A stretch of 64,000 nucleotides of DNA from a virus. Under the pieces are notes generated by a model. It did no database searches and was not told the DNA's origin. It was given only the letters and a program-made list of their open reading frames with translations. Shown piece after piece: positions 33,669-40,976 of the stretch (position 1 is its first letter; each line of letters opens with the position of its first letter). Location: positions 37,588 to 101,587 of the IMG/VR virus record IMGVR_UViG_3300032245_001170; one strand, written 5' to 3'. Both the position numbers and the translations under genes were made by a program.

Positions 33669-34133
33669 ATGGCCACAGCATTCGTAGCATTAGACGGAGT
33701 ACTAAGAACAGAAGTAGGCGATCCAATAGCAGAGGGCGTTAAACTCTTTCGTATTCTTGCACAACATTACCGGGTCATTATTGCCTCGGATCATAGCCCT
33801 GAGCAAACAGAACACTGGCTTCGTACTAACCTGATAGTTGGGTATGGAGATATCTATGATAGTAGATACTTCTTTGAAGGCCAAGACTTACGCTCCAGGC
33901 AGCTAGCTATAGCTCAAGCTCAAGGTCGAGTTGACCTTTTTGTAGATCCGGATGCGGATCGCTGTGCTTACGCTCTGTCTAAAGGCGTACCAACTATGCT
34001 CTTTGCTTCTCCTAAGTTTGTACGTAGAAGCCGTCAAGTGCGGCAATGGCAGGATCTGGCTGATGAGGTAGAGAATCAACGAGCTGCTCTTATGGCGGCT
34101 GAGCTTGGAAGCAATGTTAAGAGATTTGAATGA
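33669..34133 (+). CDS. HAD-like protein lacking the nucleophile
   Basis: 154 residues. VALDGVLR matches HAD motif I except that the nucleophile Asp is Ala (A-L-D-G-V-L). VIIASDHSPEQTEHWL fits motif II, and FVDPDADRCAYALSKGVPT fits the metal-binding motif IV and cap. Probably a non-catalytic or altered HAD fold. Overlaps the TGT-like gene by four bases. Confidence 0.55.
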   Translation: MATAFVALDGVLRTEVGDPIAEGVKLFRILAQHYRVIIASDHSPEQTEHWLRTNLIVGYGDIYDSRYFFEGQDLRSRQLAIAQAQGRVDLFVDPDADRCAYALSKGVPTMLFASPKFVRRSRQVRQWQDLADEVENQRAALMAAELGSNVKRFE

Positions 34134-35644
34134 ATATAGTTTTCATGGGCGGAGAAGTACCGTCCCACCGATTATTGTTAATTGACTCTGGTGTACAGCA
34201 TATATCTCTGAGCTACTGGGCCCTAGCTAAGCGAGGTTTGCCCAAGACTAAGAACTATCTATTATCAGAGAAGTATCCTAGTGATGTAAAGGTTTACCTG
34301 GATGGCGGCGGCCGGCACGCAGATGCAGCTGGGCTGAGTACCCGTGAGCTGCAGGATTATGCGGCAGCCTTTGAGGACTTCATTGCCAATAACTATGATC
34401 ATATTGCCGGGGTAATTGAGTTTGATTCTCAGGTTCTAGGATCTGATTGGATCGCCGGTCAAAGGAAAACCTTGGGGTTCGAGCTGCAAGAAAAATACTG
34501 GCCAGTATGGAAACCTGAAATGGGGCATGCTGCCCTCTACGGACTCTCTGAACAATGGGAGAACGTGGCTTTACTAGGAAACACCATAGATAGCGATACG
34601 ACCCTCTCAGGGCGTACCAGAGCTCTTCAGACACAGTTTGGTACCAAGTTCCATGGGTTGGGTTGTGCTAAACCCGATAACCTACGCCAGGTTCCATTAG
34701 AAACAGCAAGCACCTTATCGTGGCTATCACCCATGATGCGTGGTGAGACAATAGTTTGGGATACCACTAGACTAGTTCGATATCAGAAGAAACAGAAGGA
34801 CCAAGCACGTCCCCGTTATAAAAACGTTATAACTCGGGCAGGTCTTGACTTCGATAAGATTCTTAATGATGATAGTAATGAGGTAACTCGCCTCGCAATT
34901 TGGTCCTACCTGGAGTTGGAGAAATCGTTGGATAAAAAGAAACCGCCACACCTAACGGTGGTCAGTGACGAGAAGTTATCTGATAACAGTGTGCACATAG
35001 ATGACCCAGGTTCTGCGGAAACACTAGGGGTAGAACCTGATAACAGTGGTCTTGAGGTGCGGAAAGATTCTGGCCTTGAACCATCTAAAGTTATAGTTAG
35101 AGATGCATCAGAAACGCGTACTTTGCCAGTTTTTTCAGTAAATACTAAGACTGTTATTGATAAAGATGGCGACGGAAGAGACCTGATAAGAGACGTTCCT
35201 ATCCTTGAAACTACCTCTGTATCTTTACGTCAATGCGATACGTGTTTTGTTGCTGCTAACTGCCCTGCTTTCAAGCCACAGAACACTTGTGCATTTAATT
35301 TACCAGTAGAAGTAAAGACTAAAGACCAACTTAAGGGTTTGTTAAATGCCATCATTGAGATGCAGGGAGCAAGAGTCGCTTTTGCCAGATTTGCTGAAGA
35401 ATTAAATGGCGGCTATCCAGATCCTAACACGGGACAAGAGATTGACCGTTTATTTAAGATTGTTAAGAGTTTGAAGGAATTGGAAGAAAATAAAGAATTC
35501 GTTAGAATGACCGTAGAACGTCAAACTTCAGGCGGTGTACTGTCAGCACTCTTTGGTGATAAAGCTAACACCTTGAGAGAGATACCGAACGGTGGGATTT
35601 CTGAGGAAGAAACCACTAGAATAATCTCCGATCACATTGATTAA
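34130..35644 (+). CDS. tRNA-guanine-transglycosylase-like protein with Cys-rich C-terminus
   Basis: 504 residues. The N-terminal half has a TIM-barrel layout seen in TGT/DpdA-like proteins: FMGGEVPSHRLLL, VKVYLDGGG (usual DSG position), AGVIEFDSQVLG and a FHGLGCAKPDNL block. Residues about 360-504 are a separate domain starting CDTCFVAANCPAF and ending GGVLSALFGDK, with four cysteines. TGT-like phage proteins can insert 7-deazaguanines in DNA. No Que synthesis genes are seen here. Moderately sure of the fold, not of the substrate. Confidence 0.55.
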   Translation: MNIVFMGGEVPSHRLLLIDSGVQHISLSYWALAKRGLPKTKNYLLSEKYPSDVKVYLDGGGRHADAAGLSTRELQDYAAAFEDFIANNYDHIAGVIEFDSQVLGSDWIAGQRKTLGFELQEKYWPVWKPEMGHAALYGLSEQWENVALLGNTIDSDTTLSGRTRALQTQFGTKFHGLGCAKPDNLRQVPLETASTLSWLSPMMRGETIVWDTTRLVRYQKKQKDQARPRYKNVITRAGLDFDKILNDDSNEVTRLAIWSYLELEKSLDKKKPPHLTVVSDEKLSDNSVHIDDPGSAETLGVEPDNSGLEVRKDSGLEPSKVIVRDASETRTLPVFSVNTKTVIDKDGDGRDLIRDVPILETTSVSLRQCDTCFVAANCPAFKPQNTCAFNLPVEVKTKDQLKGLLNAIIEMQGARVAFARFAEELNGGYPDPNTGQEIDRLFKIVKSLKELEENKEFVRMTVERQTSGGVLSALFGDKANTLREIPNGGISEEETTRIISDHID

Positions 35645-35650
35645 TATAAT
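35645..35650 (+). promoter_or_regulatory. TATAAT -10 element before the reductase
   Basis: A TATAAT hexamer directly follows the previous stop and lies 33 bases upstream of the TTG start of the reductase gene. The -35 region (TAATCT) is poor. Confidence 0.3.
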
Positions 35651-35683
35651 GTAACTACACACATAAACGAGAAGGGCACGACT

Positions 35684-37714
35684 TTGTTTTCTTTTAAATT
35701 AGCCGAAGACTTTGTAAACTCATATAAGACCAAGACAGTTCCTTGGGGATATGCAGACGCTGCCGGAAATAGCGTAGGTGAAATTACTTTCTTAAGAACA
35801 TACTCTCGTCTTAAAGAAGATGGAACCAAGGAGACTTGGGTTGAAGTATGCGAACGTGTAATCAATGGGATGTACTCTCTACAGAAAGACCACGCTAAAT
35901 CTCAAAGACTTCCTTGGTCTGATTCCAAGGCCGCGGCTTCTGCTAAGGAAGCTTATGATCGTTTGTTTAATTTGAAGTGGACTCCACCAGGACGTGGTCT
36001 ATGGGTAATGGGAACTTCAATTGTCAATGAGCAGAGGAACTCTGCTGCGCTACAGAATTGTGCTTTCGTTTCAACTATGGAAATGACAAAGCTCAACCCA
36101 GCAAAACCATTTGCTTTCTTAATGGAAGCATCCATGTTAGGTGTCGGAGTAGGGTTCGATGATAAGGGGGCTGACAAGGAATTCACAATCTATGAACCTA
36201 CCGAAGGAGATATATATGTCGTTCCAGACACCAGAGAAGGATGGGTCGAGTCAGTTACGGCCGTCATCAATGCCTACCTCAAGCCAGATAGCAAAACTCC
36301 AATATTTGATTACAAAGAGATCCGCCCATCAGGCACTCCGATCAAAACGTTTGGCGGAACAGCCGCGGGACACGAACCACTAGAGCGTCTACATAACTAT
36401 ATTCATAAATTGTTCGTAGGTCGTGGTGGAGAGAAGCTAACTCGTAAGGATATTGCCGATATAGGCAACCTCATCGGGGTTTGTGTTGTAAGCGGTAACG
36501 TACGTCGTTCTGCAGAACTACTTATTGGCCGTATTGATGATGAGGACTTTCTCAATTTAAAGAATGCTGATATTTACCCAGAACGCAACTCCTATGATCC
36601 AAAGAACCCGGGATGGGCTTGGATGTCTAACAACTCTGTTGAGGCAAAGGTAGGCTCTGATTTCTCTAAGATTATTGATGGCATTGTCCGCAATGGTGAG
36701 CCGGGAGTAGTCTGGATGGATGTATCCCGCAAGTACGGTCGTTTAATTGATCCACCTAACAATAAGGATTGGCGTGTTGCCGGATATAACCCATGTGCTG
36801 AACAAAGCCTTGAATCTTTTGAAATGTGTACCCTTGTAGAGACTTACTTGAACAGGCACGACTCCTTGGACGATTTTAAGCGCACCCTAAAGTTTGCCTA
36901 TCTATATGCCAAGACTGTGACCCTTCTCCCTACTCACTGGGAAGAGACCAACGCCATCATGCAGCGCAATCGCCGTATTGGTACCTCAATCTCAGGCATT
37001 GCCAACTTTGCAGACAACAACGGTTGGACTGTATTAAGGGACTGGTTGAATGAGGGATATGGTGTCGTAAAGGGTTACGACGATTCATACTCAGAGTGGT
37101 TGGGTGTTCGACCATCTATTAAAATGACAACTGTAAAGCCTTCCGGAACCGTATCTATCTTGGCAGGAGAATCACCTGGAGTTCATTGGGCTTCCGGAGG
37201 TAAGTTCTTTAATAGAGCAATTAGGTTTGCTAACTCTGATCCAATGCTGCCGCTATTCAAGATGGCAAACTACCGGGTAGAGCCAGCATCCGAATCACCG
37301 GATACAACCTCTGTTGTCTTCTTCCCTATCAAAACTGATGCTAAGCGAGCAGAGAAAGAAGTATCTGTACACGAAAAGGTAGCGCTTGCGGTTGTAACGC
37401 AACGCTATTGGTCAGATAACTCTGTATCTGTAACTGTAACCTTCGACCCTGAGAAGGAAGCGGACTCAATCGCTTCAATCCTTCACATGCACGACGGTCA
37501 GCTGAAGACTGTTTCGTTCTTGCCTATGGGCAACACTGTATACCCACAGATGCCTTACACTCAGATTACTGAGAGTGAGTATGAAGATGCCCGCATGAAG
37601 CTGTTCCCAATCGACTTTGCCGGAGTGTACGCAGGTATGGCGGCGGATGCAGTTGGCGAGGCGTATTGCACTACAGACGCTTGTGAAGTTAAGCTGATTA
37701 AAGATAATAAATAA
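35684..37714 (+). CDS. nrdJ: B12-dependent (class II) ribonucleoside-triphosphate reductase
   Basis: 676 residues from a TTG start (GAGAAGGGC site upstream; no ATG nearby). The monomeric RTPR-type layout is complete: Cys near 125 in ALQNCAFVS, the NPCAEQSLESFEMC active-site block (Cys pair 11 apart, Glu between), and the C-terminal YCTTDACEVK pair five apart that recycles the active site. It makes dNTPs without oxygen or a partner subunit but needs adenosylcobalamin. It is slightly shorter than the Lactobacillus enzyme (about 739). Confidence 0.92.
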   Translation: MFSFKLAEDFVNSYKTKTVPWGYADAAGNSVGEITFLRTYSRLKEDGTKETWVEVCERVINGMYSLQKDHAKSQRLPWSDSKAAASAKEAYDRLFNLKWTPPGRGLWVMGTSIVNEQRNSAALQNCAFVSTMEMTKLNPAKPFAFLMEASMLGVGVGFDDKGADKEFTIYEPTEGDIYVVPDTREGWVESVTAVINAYLKPDSKTPIFDYKEIRPSGTPIKTFGGTAAGHEPLERLHNYIHKLFVGRGGEKLTRKDIADIGNLIGVCVVSGNVRRSAELLIGRIDDEDFLNLKNADIYPERNSYDPKNPGWAWMSNNSVEAKVGSDFSKIIDGIVRNGEPGVVWMDVSRKYGRLIDPPNNKDWRVAGYNPCAEQSLESFEMCTLVETYLNRHDSLDDFKRTLKFAYLYAKTVTLLPTHWEETNAIMQRNRRIGTSISGIANFADNNGWTVLRDWLNEGYGVVKGYDDSYSEWLGVRPSIKMTTVKPSGTVSILAGESPGVHWASGGKFFNRAIRFANSDPMLPLFKMANYRVEPASESPDTTSVVFFPIKTDAKRAEKEVSVHEKVALAVVTQRYWSDNSVSVTVTFDPEKEADSIASILHMHDGQLKTVSFLPMGNTVYPQMPYTQITESEYEDARMKLFPIDFAGVYAGMAADAVGEAYCTTDACEVKLIKDNK

Positions 37715-37753
37715 TGGTGTACGATTTTCTTACCTACTAGTACGGGAGCTGTT

Positions 37754-37891
37754 ATGGAAGACCTAGATCCAGATCTGTTTGATGAAGACTTTGAAGAGGA
37801 CTTCGAAGATATTATCGATGAACTCGACATTGAAGAGGATGATTTAGACGATCTAGAAGACTTGTTTCTAGACGACGAAATCGACTCCTAA
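37754..37891 (+). CDS. 45-residue extremely acidic protein
   Basis: 27 of 45 residues are Asp or Glu and there is no Lys or Arg. The pattern (LDPDLFDEDFEEDFEDIIDE...) would form an acidic amphipathic helix. Good GGGAGC site; own terminator directly after it. This composition suits a DNA-mimic inhibitor of host restriction or of a nucleic-acid-binding protein, but short acidic tails also occur in unrelated helper proteins. Confidence 0.6.
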   Translation: MEDLDPDLFDEDFEEDFEDIIDELDIEEDDLDDLEDLFLDDEIDS

Positions 37892-37899
37892 AAAACCCA

Positions 37900-37951
37900 A
37901 CACAAACATTTGGCCCCCCGTCGTGAGACGAGGGGCCATTTGCTTTGTGTC
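37900..37951. terminator. Long bidirectional terminator hairpin
   Basis: The core TGGCCCCCCGTC/GACGAGGGGCCA (37911-37938) is extended by flanking ACACAAA and TTTGTGT. It separates convergent plus and minus gene blocks. Confidence 0.85.
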
Positions 37952-38104
37952 TTATTTACAGTCGCAGTTACCGCAGTCGCATTGCTTTTCTTCAGCAGCG
38001 CCAAACGTTGCGGATGTGAACTCATAAAGAGATTCTTCACCCTCTTTAAGTTCTTTGACTATATCGTTAACAGTTTTAAAGGGAAGTACTTTTTCGTAAT
38101 CCAT
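37952..38104 (-). CDS. 50-residue protein with C-terminal CDCGNCDC
   Basis: Short helical body, then EKQCDCGNCDCK at the end, a likely metal-binding tag (four Cys in eight residues). Coupled to the next upstream gene through an ATG/stop overlap. Last gene of the minus block. Confidence 0.55.
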   Translation of the reverse strand: MDYEKVLPFKTVNDIVKELKEGEESLYEFTSATFGAAEEKQCDCGNCDCK

Positions 38105-38397
38105 TATGCATCCACCTTGTAACTTAGTTCCCCGTCAATTTTGAGAGGCTTATCAGTTGTTACATCTTTGACAGTTACAGCCATCTTGACTGACTTACGA
38201 GGTGTGTTAGCCAGAACTACTTCCTTCAGATACCGCTTTGCAGCTGATGGATTAGACCATGCCGAACAATGATCAAGGATGTAATCCTCAGCACCATCAG
38301 TCTTTATGGTTATAGTTAGCAACCAAGCTCCACCTTTTTCTACAAGGGTGTTCTTAGCTAGGTTTGCTTTTAGTGTTTGATTTACTTTTTTAGCCAT
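38104..38397 (-). CDS. Unknown protein
   Basis: 97 residues. Basic, with a short beta-type centre (WLLTITIKTDG) and an ELSYKVDA end. No recognised domain. Its stop overlaps the next start by one base. Confidence 0.45.
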   Translation of the reverse strand: MAKKVNQTLKANLAKNTLVEKGGAWLLTITIKTDGAEDYILDHCSAWSNPSAAKRYLKEVVLANTPRKSVKMAVTVKDVTTDKPLKIDGELSYKVDA

Positions 38398-38406
38398 GTA
38401 TTGGTC

Positions 38407-38655
38407 CTAACCTAGTTTGATGTCTTTATCGAAACCTACTTGTTTTAGGTCTCTCAGTATATTTTTTGCGGCTCGCCAGTCCCCAAGTGAATTCCCACCA
38501 AAGAATACTACCTTATGTGTTTGGGGGTTTTCTACACGGATGTGTTGCTTACCTTTTGTAACGGTTACCTGTAGCCCTGCTGTTTCCAAAGCAGATACCA
38601 ATTTGCGGATGTGTTTATCCTTTATGGTTCCGCTAGCAAACTCCATAGCCAACAT
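38407..38655 (-). CDS. HicA-like RNA-binding-fold protein, orphan
   Basis: 82 residues with an AAGGGAG site. KLVSALETAGLQVTVTKGKQ followed by HIRVENPQTHKVVFFGGNS and a final AAKNILRDLKQVGF fit the dsRBD-like HicA fold with the conserved His. HicA toxins cleave mRNA; no HicB is next to it, so it may be a phage orphan or an inactive relative. Confidence 0.5.
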   Translation of the reverse strand: MLAMEFASGTIKDKHIRKLVSALETAGLQVTVTKGKQHIRVENPQTHKVVFFGGNSLGDWRAAKNILRDLKQVGFDKDIKLG

Positions 38656-38694
38656 GTATTTCTCCCTTCTTTTATGCTATAGACTATACACGTA

Positions 38695-38714
38695 AACTCT
38701 TAAAGCTCAGAGTT
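38695..38714 (-). promoter_or_regulatory. Leader hairpin upstream of 38655
   Basis: AACTCT and AGAGTT pair around an 8-base loop, just upstream of the AGAAGGGAG start motif of the 38655 gene. Confidence 0.45.
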
Positions 38715-38721
38715 CACGCCT

Positions 38722-38952
38722 TCAGTTGGAGACCTCCGGAGTGCTACCGGAGGCTTCATCATCAATGACTTGAATCTTGACGATTTTGTGAGACTCCCCT
38801 GGACGAGTACACTCGCTCAATGGAATCCACTCACCTTGGTTTCTATCAAATACCCATAGAGACCAGTCGTGGTTGTCTTTTACGTTTGGGTCATCAATAC
38901 GCCAAGGCGCAATCTTAACGTCAAACGTTATTCGTAAGTGATACGGTTTCAT
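38722..38952 (-). CDS. Unknown beta-rich protein
   Basis: 76 residues beginning MKPYHLRITFDVKIAPWRID. Its 3' end contains a hairpin (CCTCCGG/CCGGAGG, 38734-38754) that may help terminate transcription. Overlaps the upstream gene by 32 bases. Confidence 0.45.
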   Translation of the reverse strand: MKPYHLRITFDVKIAPWRIDDPNVKDNHDWSLWVFDRNQGEWIPLSECTRPGESHKIVKIQVIDDEASGSTPEVSN

Positions 38953-39529
38953 TTACGTCCCCTTCTCTAGTTGGGAAATAATCAAAGATATCTTCATCAG
39001 GTTCTAAGTACATTCGTACGTTAGTCCATGATTCCCAGTCTTTGAACTCTACACATTCACCTCCAATATACATTCTGTAACCTGAAAAGTCACTTCCTGA
39101 CTCATCGTAGGCGTGGTGGATTTTTACTTTGGGGAATTGTTTTGCTAGCATGTCAATTGCATACATAGGCGGGGACCATGCACTATCAAACTCCATTTGA
39201 ACATATCGTTCATCGGGAGCAGTGAATGATTGGTATCCCACTGAGGCTGCATTACTATCGTGAATAATGCGGGCATCAACATCCCATTTTGTACCCCAGT
39301 TGTTTACCTGGAACTCATACCAATCTTTTGCCCCATACATACGAGTTAGGCGTTCCGCTTCATCCCCATCTCTGTTTGGCGCAGTTAATTGTTTTAGTTC
39401 TTCGGGAACAGCTATGATCTTTGCTAAAGACAATGAGGTTTTATCCTCACCTTGTACTGTTTCAAGGAGTCTAGATACTTCATCTGTAGGTCCTTTAAGC
39501 AACAATACATTTTGACACCAGTTAGGCAT
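38921..39529 (-). CDS. DUF1281/Api92-like protein
   Basis: 202 residues. The start MPNWCQNVLLLKG and the block DWYEFQVNNWGTKWDVDA are the marks of the YubB/Api92-like ferredoxin-fold family (DUF1281), found in plasmids and phages and without known function. Confidence 0.75.
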   Translation of the reverse strand: MPNWCQNVLLLKGPTDEVSRLLETVQGEDKTSLSLAKIIAVPEELKQLTAPNRDGDEAERLTRMYGAKDWYEFQVNNWGTKWDVDARIIHDSNAASVGYQSFTAPDERYVQMEFDSAWSPPMYAIDMLAKQFPKVKIHHAYDESGSDFSGYRMYIGGECVEFKDWESWTNVRMYLEPDEDIFDYFPTREGDVNETVSLTNNV

Positions 39530-39987
39530 CAGCCTGTCTCCTTTACTTTAGTTGTGCGTAGTATGCCGATTGTTTGTGTTGGCCATAGATATGGCAGGTC
39601 ATCTTCTACCTCAAAGAGGTAATGAGTTGGATCTTTACGTTTGAGATTAGACTGATGACTTTTATGGAACTCTTCGTTACCAATCCACCACGGTTCTGTA
39701 AAAGATTCGGGAGGTAGGTCTCTCATTAGTTCTTTAACTTGATCGTGCACATTATCTTTGTATCCTAAGGCAACCCATCTGGCACACATCATTAATGTAT
39801 ACACGGCTAAGCTACCTTCGTGACCACGCCACATAACTGCAGCGGGGTGATTCCTCCAACCTTTAGTTAGACCCAGGTTGGCTCTCAGTATTTGGAGTGC
39901 TTCCACTCTCTGTTTGCCCAGACGTTTCACGTCCAGAGTCCTCGCTACTGCTTGATACGTTGGTAGCGGAAGGAATGTGTTTACCAT
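39529..39987 (-). CDS. MSMEG_6728-like / pyrimidine-dimer glycosylase-related protein
   Basis: 152 residues from the second Met (MVNTFLPLPTYQAVARTLD). The pattern LGKQRVEALQIL, GWRNHPAAVMWRGHE and FHKSHQSNLKRKDP...Y matches the MSMEG_6728 family, distantly related to the T4 endonuclease V fold. It may be a DNA repair protein. Its 5' part overlaps the upstream gene by about 125 bases. Confidence 0.75.
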   Translation of the reverse strand: MVNTFLPLPTYQAVARTLDVKRLGKQRVEALQILRANLGLTKGWRNHPAAVMWRGHEGSLAVYTLMMCARWVALGYKDNVHDQVKELMRDLPPESFTEPWWIGNEEFHKSHQSNLKRKDPTHYLFEVEDDLPYLWPTQTIGILRTTKVKETG

Positions 39988-40459
39988 CTGTTTCTCCAAT
40001 CTTTGTGATTATAAAGTCTGGCTCAGACTTGTAGCAAACTTCCATTACTTTTACGTGTAGTTCTTCTCTCATCTTAGTTAGCATCTTTCCTGGATAACCA
40101 GCATTAGCTGCTTTCATTAGTATGTTATTAAGAGAATAGTTAGGTGCATGCACTGCTGCATAACCCACATGCTTGTAGAACTCTTCCATAGCGTCTACTT
40201 CGTAGGCCATTGCTCCGGCTACTACAATAAACGGAATGTCTTCTCCAAGTTTTGTTTCAGCTGCCATATGACAGAGGAAGTCAATGACTTCTTGTAGGTC
40301 GTAGTATTTAGGCAGGCCTAGCATAAAGTCTCTAACCTGCATATCATTGTTCACTGCGAATACAATCTTGTCAAATACTTCACCCTCTGGCACATCTTTG
40401 CCAATGGACTTACGTATTAGTTCACATGCTTCTTTGCGTGTTACGGTTTCAATTGTCAT
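39863..40459 (-). CDS. DUF4192-like protein with a Ser-rich tail
   Basis: 198 residues from the second ATG (MTIETVTRKEACELI), which overlaps the upstream stop. IVVAGAMAYEVDAMEEF ... YSLNNILMKAANAGYP resembles the C-terminal part of actinobacterial DUF4192 proteins. The last 40 residues are Ser/Glu/Thr-rich and lie over the next gene in another frame, so the tail may be a recent readthrough extension. Confidence 0.45.
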   Translation of the reverse strand: MTIETVTRKEACELIRKSIGKDVPEGEVFDKIVFAVNNDMQVRDFMLGLPKYYDLQEVIDFLCHMAAETKLGEDIPFIVVAGAMAYEVDAMEEFYKHVGYAAVHAPNYSLNNILMKAANAGYPGKMLTKMREELHVKVMEVCYKSEPDFIITKIGETDGKHIPSATNVSSSSEDSGRETSGQTESGSTPNTESQPGSN

Positions 40460-40616
40460 CAGAGTCCTCATCTGTTGTAATAGAGAATCCTGTTTCTGTA
40501 CGAGTTACAGTTATCCCAGGGAACTCTGATTCAATTGCATCTTTAGTTTCTTCGAATGTTTGATACTTGTGAGATAACTCTTGTAATCTACTCATATCAG
40601 CTAGCGTCATGCTCAT
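40449..40616 (-). CDS. Small acidic helical protein
   Basis: 55 residues. MSMTLADMSRLQELSHKYQT, then a TVTRTETGFSITTDEDSDDN end. The stop overlaps the next start by 11 bases. Function unknown. Confidence 0.45.
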   Translation of the reverse strand: MSMTLADMSRLQELSHKYQTFEETKDAIESEFPGITVTRTETGFSITTDEDSDDN

Positions 40617-40770
40617 GTGTTTCCTCCTCTAGTCCGAGCATTGGTATTAGGTCTTCCGCATCATGCTTAATTAACAGGGTACGGGTTGCAGCTTTATACT
40701 TTTCGTATATTGCATCTTCTTGTGCTTTCATGGCATTGTTATCCATATAGATTTCTAACTTCTTACTCAT
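40597..40770 (-). CDS. Small helical protein
   Basis: 57 residues starting MSKKLEIYMDNNAMKAQED. Charged, one long helix. Overlaps neighbours by 4-20 bases. Function unknown. Confidence 0.45.
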   Translation of the reverse strand: MSKKLEIYMDNNAMKAQEDAIYEKYKAATRTLLIKHDAEDLIPMLGLEEETHEHDAS

Positions 40771-40967
40771 GATAGAACTCCTAGTTCTGCTTCTAACCCA
40801 TTATCCAAAGCCCATTCCTGAGGTTCAGAGACAGGTTCAATGGTTAAGTCTGAAACATAATCATTAATGGTTATCCCTGACGCATGCAGGACGAACATTT
40901 GTGCATCCTCATGGTCATTGAATGGTCCAATGATTGTTTCAGTCATATTGTCAAATACAACGTACAT
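40767..40967 (-). CDS. Small protein, unknown
   Basis: 66 residues beginning MYVVFDNMTETIIGPFNDHE; the first half is beta-like. GGAGG ribosome site. No family recognised. Confidence 0.45.
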   Translation of the reverse strand: MYVVFDNMTETIIGPFNDHEDAQMFVLHASGITINDYVSDLTIEPVSEPQEWALDNGLEAELGVLS

Positions 40968-40976
40968 AATTACCTC

